Shown: positions 1-44,932 of the stretch, one piece after another
Layout: the number at the start of each line of letters is the position of its first letter
Position numbering within the stretch: the first letter of the stretch is position 1
DNA from: Glandiceps talaboti
Lineage: Eukaryota; Hemichordata; Enteropneusta; Spengelidae
Assembly (NCBI RefSeq): GCF_964340395.1
Contig: NC_135570.1
Span: forward strand, 682,001 to 746,000
Length of the DNA stretch: 64,000 nt
Direction of reading: 5' to 3'
The notes under the pieces: model-generated
Told to the model about the DNA's origin: nothing
The model's input: only the letters and a program-made list of their open reading frames with translations
Database searches by the model: none
Made by a program: the position numbers and the translations under genes

Positions 1-1484
1 AATGAAAACCACAGGTGTACGTCTTACTGGCGTAGATTGGCACTTAAATGTCACTCCAGCTTTTCTCCAGCTACAAACTATTAACACCCCCACCTATATA
101 TGAAGAAATAACATATAATTCTTGAAAACTTTACAAATGAAAAGCGCAACCATTTGGCCAAGGCCGCAGTATGTTACATTACAACGCAATTTTGATGAAA
201 ATCAAGCCATGTCTAACTGTGACGTAATGGCTGATGACGGACGCACAGACACATGCTACACACTCTACACATGCCCATATCTATCGCTTTGTCGGGTGTA
301 GGCTAATGGACATGTAGTGTTTGTACGATACATTATTGGCGGGGTTTTGTTTTTAAAAATACATCCAAAGTGACTGTAACTTGTTCACGTGCAATACAAT
401 TTGAACTATCCAGAATATTAAATTAGTAGCCACTTAGAACCCTAAAATCATAAGAACCTAGAACTCTGAAAAAGGGAAGGCAAAGGAAACATTTACAAGT
501 GCATTCTATCTAAGATCATTTTGAACAAAAATTCTCCAAAAAACCCAACCTTTCACTCGTTTATACAGTCTGAGTGAATAACCACAATGAAGAATAGACA
601 ATATTAATTAACTAACTTCTTGTATGGCCAAAAAAACATTGTTTCTGGTCAGCGCGCGCATCACTTAAATACCCTCGCGTCAGTATTTTTCTTTTCGTGT
701 TTGTCCAGCTCATGCAGTCTGCAGATCCGAGGGGAAACTCAAAAATAACCCTCCCTACTTCAGTGAAGACAACGTACTGCAGAGTCAATCATGAACAAGC
801 GCACATACTTGCTTTTAAGTACTAAATAAAAAGAACAGTAACTGCCACAAATAGTAGATTAAGTGACAGGTTTGTTGAGAATTTGAAAAAGCGCGTCGTC
901 ACACCACTTTAGACAAAATGTCCTGACCAGAAACAGTTCTCTCTTTTTTGGCCTAAACTAGGGTAGTAAGTAAATAACCTAATAATGCCACAACTCTGTA
1001 TTAACAACAACTGTCTGACAAACTACAAGCTGAAATACTTGACGGTAAATCATACAATGTGTTTCAAAGTTAAAGTACTTTCAAAGTATCTAATAAGGCA
1101 GTGATATGAAAATCTTTTCTGAAAAAAGTAACTGGCCTTTTGTATGTTTTCTCACATCACTGAGATACATGTACATCAACATGTGACGTCATACATACCG
1201 TTTAGAACAATGGCATGACCTTGAAAACACAACAAACGGTTTGTATGACGTTTGTCTTTTGTGTAAGTTTTGTACACTATATGTAGCCTTGACTAAAATC
1301 ACACATTTATCTAACTTTGAAATACCAAAAATCGTCAGACGTCACAAATGCCCATTTCCACTGACATTGAAATCGTTTGTAAAAAAAGAAGAAGTAAGTA
1401 TAGTGGCCTAATCGTTGCATAAAACTGGCCCTTTTAAATCTTTTCTCTTCCCCTAAGTACATGTAAACACACTCTGTCAAGCAC
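1..1484. other. Flanking DNA without a recognisable gene
   Basis: No exon-like ORF with splice signals and no RNA gene is visible on either strand. The stretch is AT-rich and holds one repeat fragment (about 622-960), listed separately. It lies downstream of the minus-strand TASOR-like gene. Confidence 0.5.
622..960 (+). repeat. Fragment of the CAGA/hairpin interspersed repeat family
   Basis: About 720-960 matches the reverse complement of 42265-42480 almost continuously. Shared blocks include a TTTAGACAAAATGTCCTGACC-like segment near 905-930 and a TACTAAATAAAAAGAACAGT segment near 820. Related text (CACTTTAGACAACATTTCCTG) recurs near 34210 and 34555. This copy lacks the CAGA tract and the terminal hairpin, so it is a fragment of the family core. 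No coding capacity is seen. Confidence 0.6.
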
Positions 1485-1589
1485 GTTCGTTTCTAGCTAT
1501 GGATGTATATGCTACGAGGTCAGGTTCGACACGGGAGAGGGAAGACGTGTCGTACCTCGTAGCATATACATCCAGAGCCAGTTCGTTTC
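1485..1589. repeat. Near-perfect hairpin (foldback) flanked by 9-bp direct repeats
   Basis: Arms 1501-1520 and 1554-1573 are perfect 20-bp reverse complements (GGATGTATATGCTACGAGGT and its complement). A second perfect 7-bp stem sits inside (CGACACG at 1527-1533, CGTGTCG at 1546-1552), leaving a 12-nt purine-rich loop. GTTCGTTTC occurs directly repeated just outside, at 1485-1493 and 1581-1589, as a target-site duplication would. It is most likely a tiny foldback/MITE insertion. A transcribed small-RNA hairpin is an alternative. Confidence 0.75.
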
Positions 1590-2758
1590 GTGTTACACTG
1601 ACGAGTGTCGTAAACTATTTCTCTATAATTACTAAATCTGACATTACAAATAATTGCATTGGTCAACACGATGATCATTTGTTACAAATTCGCTATTTTT
1701 CAATTTCTACTACAACTTAAAAGAAATACGTAGTCTGAAATTTGCTAAAAAACAAATGTCTCTTTATACTTCAATTGACATGGATTGAGTAGATTCCTTT
1801 ACACAATCTTCACAAATCACAAAAACACCATATATCTGTCACACAAACATTGCATATTGATACAAATAAAAAACTTAACTCTCACAGCAACGCTGAAAAT
1901 TTCTACTCTTGCCATTGCTTACAACAATTGTGGTGACTTGGGTTTAACCAAAGAAATTTCAATGAAAATGAATAAATGAGATATTCTTTAAGTAGTTCCT
2001 ATTTAATTTTGCGTTTCTTGTATTTTTTTATCAAGATGCATACTAGTATAGATTGTATCGCCTTTCTTTTTGATTATCTTTACAACGAAAATCACATAAA
2101 GTGAATACAAAACCCTGCCTACATTGCAATTGCCACATTTTATCACGTGACCAGATATGTATCTAGACATGTTACTAAATCTTATCGTTTGTGTCGATAA
2201 CAATCTAAATAAAAGTTTCACATGATAGTGTCTGGCATGACAAGAATTGAAGTACAATTGATTGTCTCAAAAATATCAGCATTAGTGTTAGGTTTACCTT
2301 CATGTGTTGTCCTTCTACATATAACTGATATCAGAAACTCACCATCGGCGCAAAGAAAGTGTAGCAATTATGGATAAAAAGATGTGTAGCCAGATTATTA
2401 GAGAAGCAATGCTGGTAAGATTTTTGTCGCACCCGACGATAAAATGTAGCTTTGTTAATACAACTTTTGTCCAGCGAGGCAACATTCTCTTACAAGTTTC
2501 ATGATTTTCGTTGCATAATTTCTACTGTATTGGTACCTGATGACAAATTTACAATCTAGTTACCAATGTGAATAATCGCTCCCTTTATGAGGCAACTGCT
2601 ATTCACCACTATCCTGTAAATGGTAACCTTTGAAAGGTCTGTTAGCTTTTACATAAATTATGGCAAATTATTAAACTAACTCTTGCAACAGACTTTTTCC
2701 TGATTCTGCCAATAATTCACCATTATTTGATGGGTATTATTTCTGGCATTGGTACATT
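1590..2758. other. 3' flank / probable 3'UTR of the TASOR-like gene
   Basis: This stretch has no gene-like ORF. It lies directly downstream of the minus-strand stop codon at 2759-2761, so its right part should be 3'UTR. No canonical minus-strand AATAAA was found close by. A weaker ATTAAA (forward TTTAAT near 2003) is a possible poly(A) signal. The transcript end is not resolved. Confidence 0.4.
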
Positions 2759-35249
<32,491 letters not shown>

Positions 35250-37465
35250 CTGAAATAATACAAACAACATGAGTTAAACACTTACTCTTTGACACATTTA
35301 GAGCTGATGTTTGAATATCGGTAAAAAGTCACATCCAACGTGTCAACACTTCAAGTTACTCGCATATTTTAATACCTGGTCCAGTACCACGGAGCAAGAC
35401 TCGCATGAATGACTTTTACAGGTCGAGGAAAAATGGCAACGGCAGACACAAATCAATAATTTAAGCGAAGTCCGTGTTGCAATACCGTGAACATGTCAGT
35501 ACATGGCAACGGTGGACTTTAACTATCAGAGTTTGCACTCTGTCTGGTTTAACGTATCACCTTTCCTCGTACCTGCAGGTAAACAACTAGTCTTACGATA
35601 GCTTATCTCTACCATAATCGTCACTGGCCTATGAAACCACAGACGTACCGAACGACACAGCCTTATAGCCAGCGCATTGTTAGACATAAAGGTCAGAATA
35701 TTATAGTAAATGTTGTGGAAGTTTGAATCATACCGAACTCATCAAAACGTGCTATGTTGTCGTTGAAATATCAAATCTCGAGAAATTTCCTCTTGTGGCA
35801 TACCTAGTAACAGACCCAAATAACTGTTTTCGTATACCACCTGGGACTTCTTTCACGTGACGTGGAAAAACGAGTCCAACTGAAGACTTTTGAGCTCAAA
35901 TTGCGTAGGCGATGTTAAAACACACACTATAACTTGTAAATAGAATATGAGTCGATACATCACAGTACCTGAAAACAACAGTGTGTTGACTGTGAACAGC
36001 TCGACAATGAAATATAGTGATGAGAGTATATTTGAATAGACGTCAAAACATCATAAGGAGAGTGATTCTAATCTACTATAAAAATGTTCAGTCTATCGTG
36101 ACCACAAAGCATTTGGATTAATTGCTTACACTCAATTGACATGGTGTATCATGATACATCAATTACACTAATTAATGTTATTGTGGAGTATGCAGCCGTG
36201 TTCATTCATTTTACTGCCTGCAATGCATAATTTTCCTGTCTTGCTTCTGTTGAATTCCTCCCTGGAGTCGTTAATGAAATACTCGACCATACTGAAACTA
36301 ATTAGCTAGCTACAGTTCAAACAACGTTCATATCTACGACAAAAGAAGTACAAAATACTACAGAGTATTTTAATTCCTCAACCCAACCGAGAAAGTCATT
36401 TAATATGTGAAAGCTTCCTTGTTTGTCTACTTCGTCACATGGGACTTGGGAATAAAATTGACTATCTTGTCATATCATATTGTCTGATATTAACAACAAC
36501 AATAAAGGTACAAAAATTGCGTCAAGCAATTTTTAATTTGAATTTTTACATTTATTAGGTAAACATTTATACAAGAACATATTAAAATACAAGGTATCAA
36601 AATAACCGATGATAACACATAAAAAGTACTTATTTCTAATATAATGGTAAGGCTATTCAAAACGCCGTGGTAACAATGGTACAGGACAATGTATTATATT
36701 AGACATGACAGAAAACCAATTACAATGATAGAATACACACTGACTAGGCCCAAAATTAAAAAGAGGAAGGAGATGGTACAAAATTATTGAAAAACCACTT
36801 GTGGAAAAGGTTGAATAAACTAACTCCATGCGATCAACCGTACACGAAGCATACGATGCATGTTTTATTGCATCTTGTAAACTCTAAGAAATGTAGAGTA
36901 AATATTTTAATGATATTACTTCATTATGACAAATATTCAGAACTTTGACATTATAACCACCTGCACTATGCGAGTTGAATCATCTGAATATAATGCAGGG
37001 TTGACTCATAAAGTGTAAATGACAGAAGAATAAACACCTCAAAATGACAAAATGCAATAATTATTACATCAATGATTACATACTCGGTCAGCCAGGATAT
37101 CTATATAACAGTAGTAATGGCAAAACGTTTTACAAGTATTCTGTTCACTGACGCATGGACCATATTATAGTGTATCTTGCTATAGCTAAATTCAGTGCTC
37201 AGATCATGACTGTAATTTTATGCGAGTTCAATATATAGTATTTCACACAACAAATATAGGAACTTTGGTGAACAGTGCAACTGTGACAATAAATAAATCG
37301 AAATCTCTGTATGATTAACATTGCACTATGTTGCGTCGATCAGCTAATCTGTCAACATTACAAATGTTTCATATGTTTATGGGATCAATGGTTTGTTGTT
37401 ATTTTTCATTAAATTGTCCCTACAATGGAAAATATGGCACTGGACGGAGTGGAATACGAATACAG
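35250..37465. other. No gene recognised; probable 5' intron
   Basis: If the exon at 39586-39711 belongs to the TASOR-like transcript, this is intron. No repeats or exon signals in a compatible frame are supported. Confidence 0.35.
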
Positions 37466-38440
<975 letters not shown>

Positions 38441-39585
38441 TAAAACTAGTAATGTTTGGTATTGAAACCCTCGATTATATTTTATCGAGAATTGGGCATA
38501 TGTAGAAATTTGGTCTCACAGTGTTCGCTTGAAACGTTTGAAACACTTTTTGTGACCCAGACTGATAATTATGACAAGTTCTGTAATAAATGTCCGGCAA
38601 GTGACATCGACCAGTTTATGTAGATATATGAAACTGCCAAAGAAGGAATATAAATATAACACAGCTATTATAATTACAAAGTGATTGAAACTTGTATGAA
38701 ACTATTTGTATCTCATAAACAGTTGAACAATGCTTCTCGTATTTCAATTTATTTTATAATAATTATTTCGTCACTGATGACAATTAAGAGCCTTCAGGGA
38801 CGTCATTTTACTAACATACTATTATGGCAAAAACATACGGTGCAATTATATAGCACTTTCTATTTCTTCTACCAAAGGGTTGACAATTTCGACCTGGTTC
38901 CCCGTCAAAAAAACATTTGCTGTAATATATCACCATCTCTTTAAATAAAATATTTAGAAGCTAATCTTTAGTTAGATATGTTTTGTCTGCAATGTAACAT
39001 TAATTCACAAAGCATTCATGTTGGACAGGCTATTCATTAAGGGCAATGACGTCATCAATTCATTACATATTCATAGGAGAGGTAAAAAGTTCAATCGGAG
39101 AATTTCCATAAAGTATGACGTGTATGACTCATCCGTGCATGAGATACCCGAGATACACGTGACCGTTCACTTCATAACTAAGTTGCCATGTAGCCCCAAC
39201 AGCGATGTGTGGAATAAATATTCACGTAATGTAAACTTAGTTATACTCTGATATTTAATATTTTTTACTTCTACATATTTCATACAAGTTTCAATATGGG
39301 TCAAGTCATCCATAGGCATACTGGTTGCTGATAAACGGCGCAAATATCGACAAGCGCACATGTAGTATACATGGGTAAGTATGTATGCAGTTAGTCCTGC
39401 TAGCATACGAAATAAACGCGTGCATCGTCTGTAACCCTTTACCCAGGGACGGAAAACTGTGACAGGGTTTCTACACAGTGTGTTTATGAACCCTGGCTAC
39501 GAATATAAGAAATGTAACAATTTGCGTAAAAGAATCGAGGTGAATATACATACTTAATTGTCTGTCAAACGGTAACACAACTTAC
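38441..39585. other. No gene recognised
   Basis: AT-rich sequence. ORFs of 61-87 codons here lack splice or start context. Confidence 0.35.
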
Positions 39586-39711
39586 CTACAGTAGGACATG
39601 ACAATACGTAGTCAACTGTAGCATTACAGAGGAACGAGACCCGTCCTAAACCGAGTCAGTTAACAACAAACGCCATTTTTGTGTCACCTCACTTGTTTGC
39701 GTCAGCCTCGT
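39586..39711 (-). other. Candidate non-coding 5' exon of the TASOR-like gene
   Basis: The acceptor GTTGTTCCGTGCAG adjoins 39711 and the donor GTAAGT adjoins 39586. The exon carries a strong-context ATG (ACAAAAATGGCG at 39676) opening a six-codon uORF, and two further short uORFs. The phase needed to join 35249 contains a stop and no ATG, so it would be leader. The surrounding region (39640-39860) is comparatively CpG-rich. The link to the gene is inferred from splice signals only. Confidence 0.35.
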
Positions 39712-40067
39712 CTGCACGGAACAACAGTTTAAAAGTCTCAAGAGGCAAAGGTCAGACTCGGTAACAATAAGAGCGGCATACAGCGCAATGGATGACATAG
39801 AAACTTGACGCCTTTCATTACAGATTAGAAATACGGTTGTAAATCGTCCTAATTTCTCAACGGAGAGTGTACATTTTTGAAGAGGAAGTTTATTTTCTGG
39901 ACACTATTAAAATTAACACTTCCGGTAGCTAATTTACATATATTGTTTTAATGTCCCAAGGCTATAAAGGGTATTGCCCGCAAAGGACTGCAAATAAAAG
40001 TGCATTGGATAAAAAGTACTTGACACAGCATGTTGGAAGTACGACTTAGGGACTGGTCAGTTTCTTC

Positions 40068-40175
40068 GGCCTGGGGGGGGGGGCGCAGTGGATTTGTAGG
40101 GGGTCACCCTGTTTTTGAAATTGGCAGTGGGGGGAGGGGGGTCATGCTGTTTTCAAAATTGTGGATGGGGGGTTC
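40068..40175 (+). repeat. G-rich tract, G-quadruplex candidate
   Basis: Runs of 12 G (near 40073), 6-7 G twice (near 40130-40141) and 6 G (near 40167) lie within about 110 bp on the + strand. They recur with GTCA(C/T)(C/G)CTGTTTT between them, like a short diverged tandem repeat. Confidence 0.6.
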
Positions 40176-41406
40176 ATTGTGTTTTGGATTGTGATGGAAG
40201 AAAAAAATCCTTTTTCAACAATGGCATATAGCCTTGTCTGAAATTTAGTACATGTAAATATTTGTTCTTATCCCTGTTTCTTACATTTATTCTTTGATAT
40301 TACTTATTAGTTCAAACATAACTATACATATACATGTATTACCTAGCTACCACACTGGTTACAGAACATGTCATGTAAATGCTTGGCTGTTTCACAATCA
40401 GTGCTTCACTTATATTACACTTTGGGGCAAAAGTGAACATGAAGGTTTCGTAATGGTAATCTTCACAGAATGTTTATAAAAGAGGTTAATCTAAATTGTT
40501 CTACTCATCACTATGAACTTGTCAAAAGGGATTAATACACTTTCTATTTTGGACACTACATGTTATTGACACTACAAATCACCACATCTCATCAGATTCC
40601 AGTTTCTATTACACACTAGGTATGACCACCTAAAGTTCTCTAACATACCGGTGACTTTACTATACATGCAATATCAATGCCCCTATACCAATGTTACGGG
40701 ACCATTTTTATGAGACATGGGAAACTCATTTAAGACTTATATTTACGTTAGCTTTTCGAAGCTTGGAAATATTACCTTAAAGGCTATGAATAACCTAAAC
40801 ATTGCCTTAATTAATAGAAGCAAAAAACTGCAGATCTGCCAGGGGGAAAACCCCAACGACTCCCTCACCCCCAGAGGTTACTCATGCATTCAACCAACAA
40901 TCAGATGCACCAACAACCTTTTTACTGTCATAATGGTATTAAACCTTTCTTAAATATTTTCACCCTATTCTAATTTGAGATGATATTGTCTTTTCAAGAT
41001 CTGAAACGTTTGCCAAGATAGTCTAAAATTGCCTTAAACTCCAAATCTCCCCTACCAATGATACTACCATTAGATGTGCTGACCTTTACTACATGTATAT
41101 AATGATGCCATTTAACTTTTTAAGAACATATTTCAACCCTATGTAAGTTATAATAGAATAGTTTCTGATACTTGATGGTGCTGTGTTGTAAAGCATGGAT
41201 TGAGTTATGGCTTGAAAGGGTCAGAATAGCTTAAATATCGGTTTTAAGAGTAAAAATCCTCCAGGGCTTCTAGAGGGAGACCCCTTGGACTCCCCCCCCC
41301 CACATGAGGTGGACATATCCCAGTCTCAAGCTCTTCCCCTCTTACTATCAAGATACTATCAAAGTATATTTCAAAAGTATTTCAAGCCAATGTAGTTGCT
41401 TTTTAC
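40176..41406. other. No gene recognised
   Basis: No supported features. A C-run occurs at 41291-41301. Confidence 0.35.
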
Positions 41407-41852
41407 ATGTTGAACTGTTGCAGTCTAAAGTAGACAAAGACGTTATGCAGATTGAACTGTTGCAGTCTAAAGTAGATGAACACGTTATGCAGATTGTACT
41501 GTTACAGTCTAAAGCAGACGAACACGTTATGCAGATTGTACTGTTGTAGTCTAAAGTAGACGAACATGTTATGGAGATTGTACTGTTACAGTCTAAAGTA
41601 GACGAAGACGTTATGCAGATTGTATTGTTGCAGTCTAAAGTAGACGAAGACGTTATGCAGATTGTACTGTTACAGTCTAAAGTAGACGAAGACGTTATGC
41701 AGATTGTACTGTTGCAGTCTAAAGTAGACAAACACGTTATGCAGATTGTACTGTTACAGTCTAAAGTAGACAAACACTTTATGCAGATTGTACTGTTACA
41801 GTCTAAAGTAGACAAACACTTTATGCAGATTGTACTGTTACAGTCTAAAAAG
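41407..41852. repeat. Minisatellite, 42-bp unit, about 11 copies
   Basis: The unit CTGTTGCAGTCTAAAGTAGACGAACACGTTATGCAGATTGTA is 42 bp, so frames remain open. The + strand spells MQIVLLQSKVDEHV repeats and the minus strand TLDCNSTICITCLS repeats. Copies differ by single bases. ORFs on both strands are by-products. Confidence 0.95.
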
Positions 41853-41949
41853 ACATAATTTCTATCTTGAATACGATTTTTAACTAGAGTGACTACAGAT
41901 GAGGCAAATGCCTGAAGGTGTACACAGAAACAGATATAAATTATTACCA

Positions 41950-41995
41950 TTTTTACCTTTCGTAAGGAAGGTTACATATTGGGGATGAAAGGTGA

Positions 41996-42043
<48 letters not shown>

Positions 42044-42480
42044 GCCTGCCTGCCTGTATGTATCACCATTTTCTCAAAAACGGCTAGCTTTATTCAAACG
42101 AACTTTGGTGCACATATTGTGTAAGGTAATGGCAAGAACTTATCTTAACGTCTTATTCAATATAATTTGGTGCATACTTTTGTGATACCGAAGTGCATCT
42201 GTCCTGAAAATATTACTGATGTAGCTTTTATTTTTAATAGGTTATTTGCATATTTTGGAAATTAGATCTTTAGGCCAAAATTTTTTCCTGGTCAGGACAT
42301 TTTGTCTAAAGTGGTGTGACAACTCGATTTGTTTTAAATTCTCAACTAATGTCACTCAGTGTACTACTCTTGACAGTTACTGTTCTTTTTATTTAGTACT
42401 TTACAGCAAGTGTGTATGTTGGGCAGATGTCATTTGCTTGTTCATTATTGGTTCTGCAGTTTCTTCACTGAAGTAGTAAT
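41950..42480 (-). repeat. CAGA/hairpin repeat family, reversed copy
   Basis: Read on the minus strand it ends in the hairpin ACCTTCC-TTAC-GAAAGGT (forward 41955-41972). A (CAGA)n tract (forward TCTG, 41996-42041), the junction GAGAAAATGGTGATAC and the core come before it. 42265-42480 matches the fragment at 720-960 closely. Confidence 0.85.
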
Positions 42481-42699
42481 TAATGCACAGAGGATTATTT
42501 TTATGTCAAATTTGCATATTTCACAAAACAAGTGACATGCATATGTACCACATGATATGTCACCAGTGTGCAAGTCATGAATGAAATTGCATATGCATGT
42601 CTGAGAAATGGCATATTACAAACGGACGGATGCTCAGACACACGGACAGACATGGCCCATTGTAGTAGCCCCCCCCCTCCCCATTTGGGGAAGCTAATT

Positions 42700-43085
42700 A
42701 TTAACCCAATATGTAAAACTACAACCCATGTAATATATAATAACCTTCGTAACACTATATGTAACGTTAACCACTAACAAAATATATAATAACACCAAAT
42801 ATGTAGTAATGTATATATTGTATATTTTTATCTCGACACTGTGTGAGAAGAGCCTTTGGCTCAACAGTCTATCGAGTTTAAATAAAGTCTAATAATAATA
42901 ATAATAATAGTAACTGTTAACGCAATATGTAACTAATAGCACTTAACCCAATATGTAATAACACTTAACCAAATATGTGGTAACTGTTAAGATGTTATTA
43001 CATATTGGGTTAGTATTACATATTGGGTTAGTGTTACACATTGGGTTAAAAGTTATTACATATTGGGGTTTTATTACATATAATA
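42700..43085. repeat. Inverted and direct repeats of an AACCCAATATGTAAT motif
   Basis: The motif AACCCAATATGTAATAACA (about 42954) is matched by its reverse complement TGTTATTACATATTGGGTT (42994-43013). Four to five further copies occur in each orientation: ATATGTAA repeats on the left (42705-42975), TTACATATTGGG repeats on the right (43000-43070). The array flips orientation near 42985. Confidence 0.75.
42825..42912 (+). mobile_element. Possible LINE 3' tail
   Basis: A short hairpin GAGCC-TTT-GGCTC is followed by TTTAAATAAAGTCTAATAATAATAAT. This is the look of a severely 5'-truncated CR1/RTE-type retroposon end. No coding part remains. Confidence 0.35.
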
Positions 43086-43195
43086 GATACCGTCAGCAGA
43101 CACATATTGGCTGAGCGGTAGGGAGGACACAATGCCATTATTTAGAAGAGACGATTTACATAAAAAGCTATGCGTGATTGATCATGGACGAGTCC

Positions 43196-43611
43196 AGTCC
43201 TGCTTGCATACGGAGTCATACGGGACTCGATTCTGACAATGGTGTTGAGGGTCGTGGTCTAAGGTAATATAGACCTGTGCACCTCTACGTCTACAAGCAG
43301 GACTAACCATGGACAAGTCCGTGCCCATTACAATTTCAGAACCACATCCCTTTATCCCATAAATAACAACTATTATAGTTTTCTGAACAGCATTCTACTT
43401 CCATATAGTGTAGCCTATCTGGGCCTGTAGCTGTGTCAGTCCTGCTTGCATACGGAGTAAGTGGGAGCGTAACGCGTGCACCGTCTGCAAGCAGGACTAT
43501 GATTAGTCCTGCTTGCAGACGGAGTACTCCGGGACTCGATTCTGACAAATTGTCCCTCCATTCTGAGTTGTGTCAGTAATATAGACCCGTACACCGTCTG
43601 TTAGCAGGATT
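43196..43611. repeat. Array of three foldback elements sharing terminal inverted repeats
   Basis: Three units (43196-43304, 43438-43498, 43505-43611) each begin with AGTCCTGCTTGCA(T/G)ACGG and end with the inverse CCGTCTGCAAGCAGGACT or a variant. Units 1 and 3 also share GGGACTCGATTCTGACAA and a TAATATAGACC(C/T)GT block. Unit 2 is a shorter, internally deleted version. They are MITE-like and have no coding capacity. Confidence 0.8.
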
Positions 43612-43948
43612 ATACGATGATAAAACATATGTTTACTAACCGCTGAATTCTCAGTGTTCTACACATGACGACCTACACAACCCCTCACCCCGTTGCCGGT
43701 CCTCCGATAAGTTCTTCCTTGTCTGTCTGTGTCCGATCGATCCTACCAACGACACAATGATAGTCCGCGGGTGAAATCACACTGGGTTGACGCTGATAAG
43801 TGACCCGATCCCATGAGGCAACGAGTAACCTAACTTATGAAGTTTTTCAAGGTCAAAGCAAATAAAGTTTAAAGCAGGTTGCGTTTCCGAATATATGAGT
43901 AAAGTACACTCGGACGACTACCTCTGAGCTATGAATAGTAAAACTTAC

Positions 43949-44150
43949 CATAATAGTGGTGGTGGTACTGTGAATCGCCGTTCCAATGGTTCGTTCTAGT
44001 ATGGCCTTGAAATCTCGATGGCAGCTCAACGTAGATCAAATTGTTGACGCCAACAACTCTACAGTACGGTACGTCATGCGACCCAGATATTTTTGCAAAC
44101 GAGAAAAGGAAGCTATATTACTTCCGGTTGGTAATTTACATATAAATGTC
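43949..44150 (-). promoter_or_regulatory. Candidate first exon/promoter of the TASOR-like gene
   Basis: A strong donor (ATTATG|GTAAGT) sits at 43949. Upstream on the minus strand are a CRE-like TGACGT (44070) and an ETS-type CCGGAAGT (near 44125). No in-frame ATG leads into the donor. Assignment to the TASOR-like gene rests only on orientation and spacing. A second CCGGAAGT lies near 39915. Confidence 0.3.
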
Positions 44151-44205
44151 ATCATTTTGGTGACAAATACAAATATTTTCCAGTGATTTCTTGCGTTATT
44201 GATGA

Positions 44206-44495
44206 GCAGGTGTGACTGGTTTCGTAGCCAATGAGGTGTACGTGTAGGAAGACCAAGTGTGACTGGTTTCGTAGCCAATGAGGTGTACGTGTAGGAAGGC
44301 CAGGTGTGACTGGTTTCGTAGCCAATGAGGTGTACGTGTAGGAAGGCCAGGTGTGACTGGTTTCGTAGCCAATGAGGTGTACGTGTAGGAAGGCCAGGTG
44401 TGACTGGTTTCGTAGCAAATGAGGTGTACGTATAGGAAGGCCAGGTGTGACTGGTTTCGTAGCAAATGAGGTGTAGGAAGGCCAGCTGTACAGGT
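44206..44495. repeat. Minisatellite, 47-bp unit, about six copies
   Basis: The unit GTGTGACTGGTTTCGTAGCC followed by AATGAGGTGTACGTGTAGGAAGGCCAG repeats with a 47-bp period. The final copies are shortened. Minus-strand ORFs across it are artefacts. Confidence 0.93.
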
Positions 44496-44738
44496 GTTGG
44501 GCTGTAGTTTGATCTGTAGGATGTTATGCCTGTTACCTTTGTTAGCAGAGTACTCAGGCACAGTTTTCCAGAGTATTTTTCCTGTCTGTTTATTTTTTCC
44601 CTGAAAAGTTCTTATTTCAGTCTTTTCCTGACGACCGACTACATGCTTTTCACTGTACAGTTTCGTGCATATAGTGAAGTGGATTGTATATATATTGTGT
44701 ATATATTACCAATGCACATTTTAATTTTTATTTGTCAA

Positions 44739-44854
44739 TGTATGTATGTATGTATGTATGTATGTATGTATGTATGTATGTATGTATGTATGTATGTATG
44801 TATGTATGTATGTATGTATGTATGTATGTATGTATGTATGTATGTATGTATGTA

Positions 44855-44916
<62 letters not shown>

Positions 44917-44932
44917 TTTGTTTGTTTGTTTT
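44739..44932. repeat. (GTAT)n-(GT)n-(GTTT)n compound microsatellite
   Basis: About 30 GTAT units, then about 25 GT units, then four GTTT units. Overlapping MYVC and HTYI ORFs are artefacts. Confidence 0.97.

Noticed and set aside
39586-39711. Coding first exon joined to 35249
   Set aside because: The frame that joins in phase has a stop codon and no ATG, so it could only be untranslated leader.
41304-41950. Plus- and minus-strand ORFs of 81-200 codons
   Set aside because: They arise from the 42-bp minisatellite, open on both strands for arithmetic reasons.
44036-44561. Overlapping minus-strand ORFs rich in TYTSLATKPV repeats
   Set aside because: They are products of the 47-bp minisatellite.
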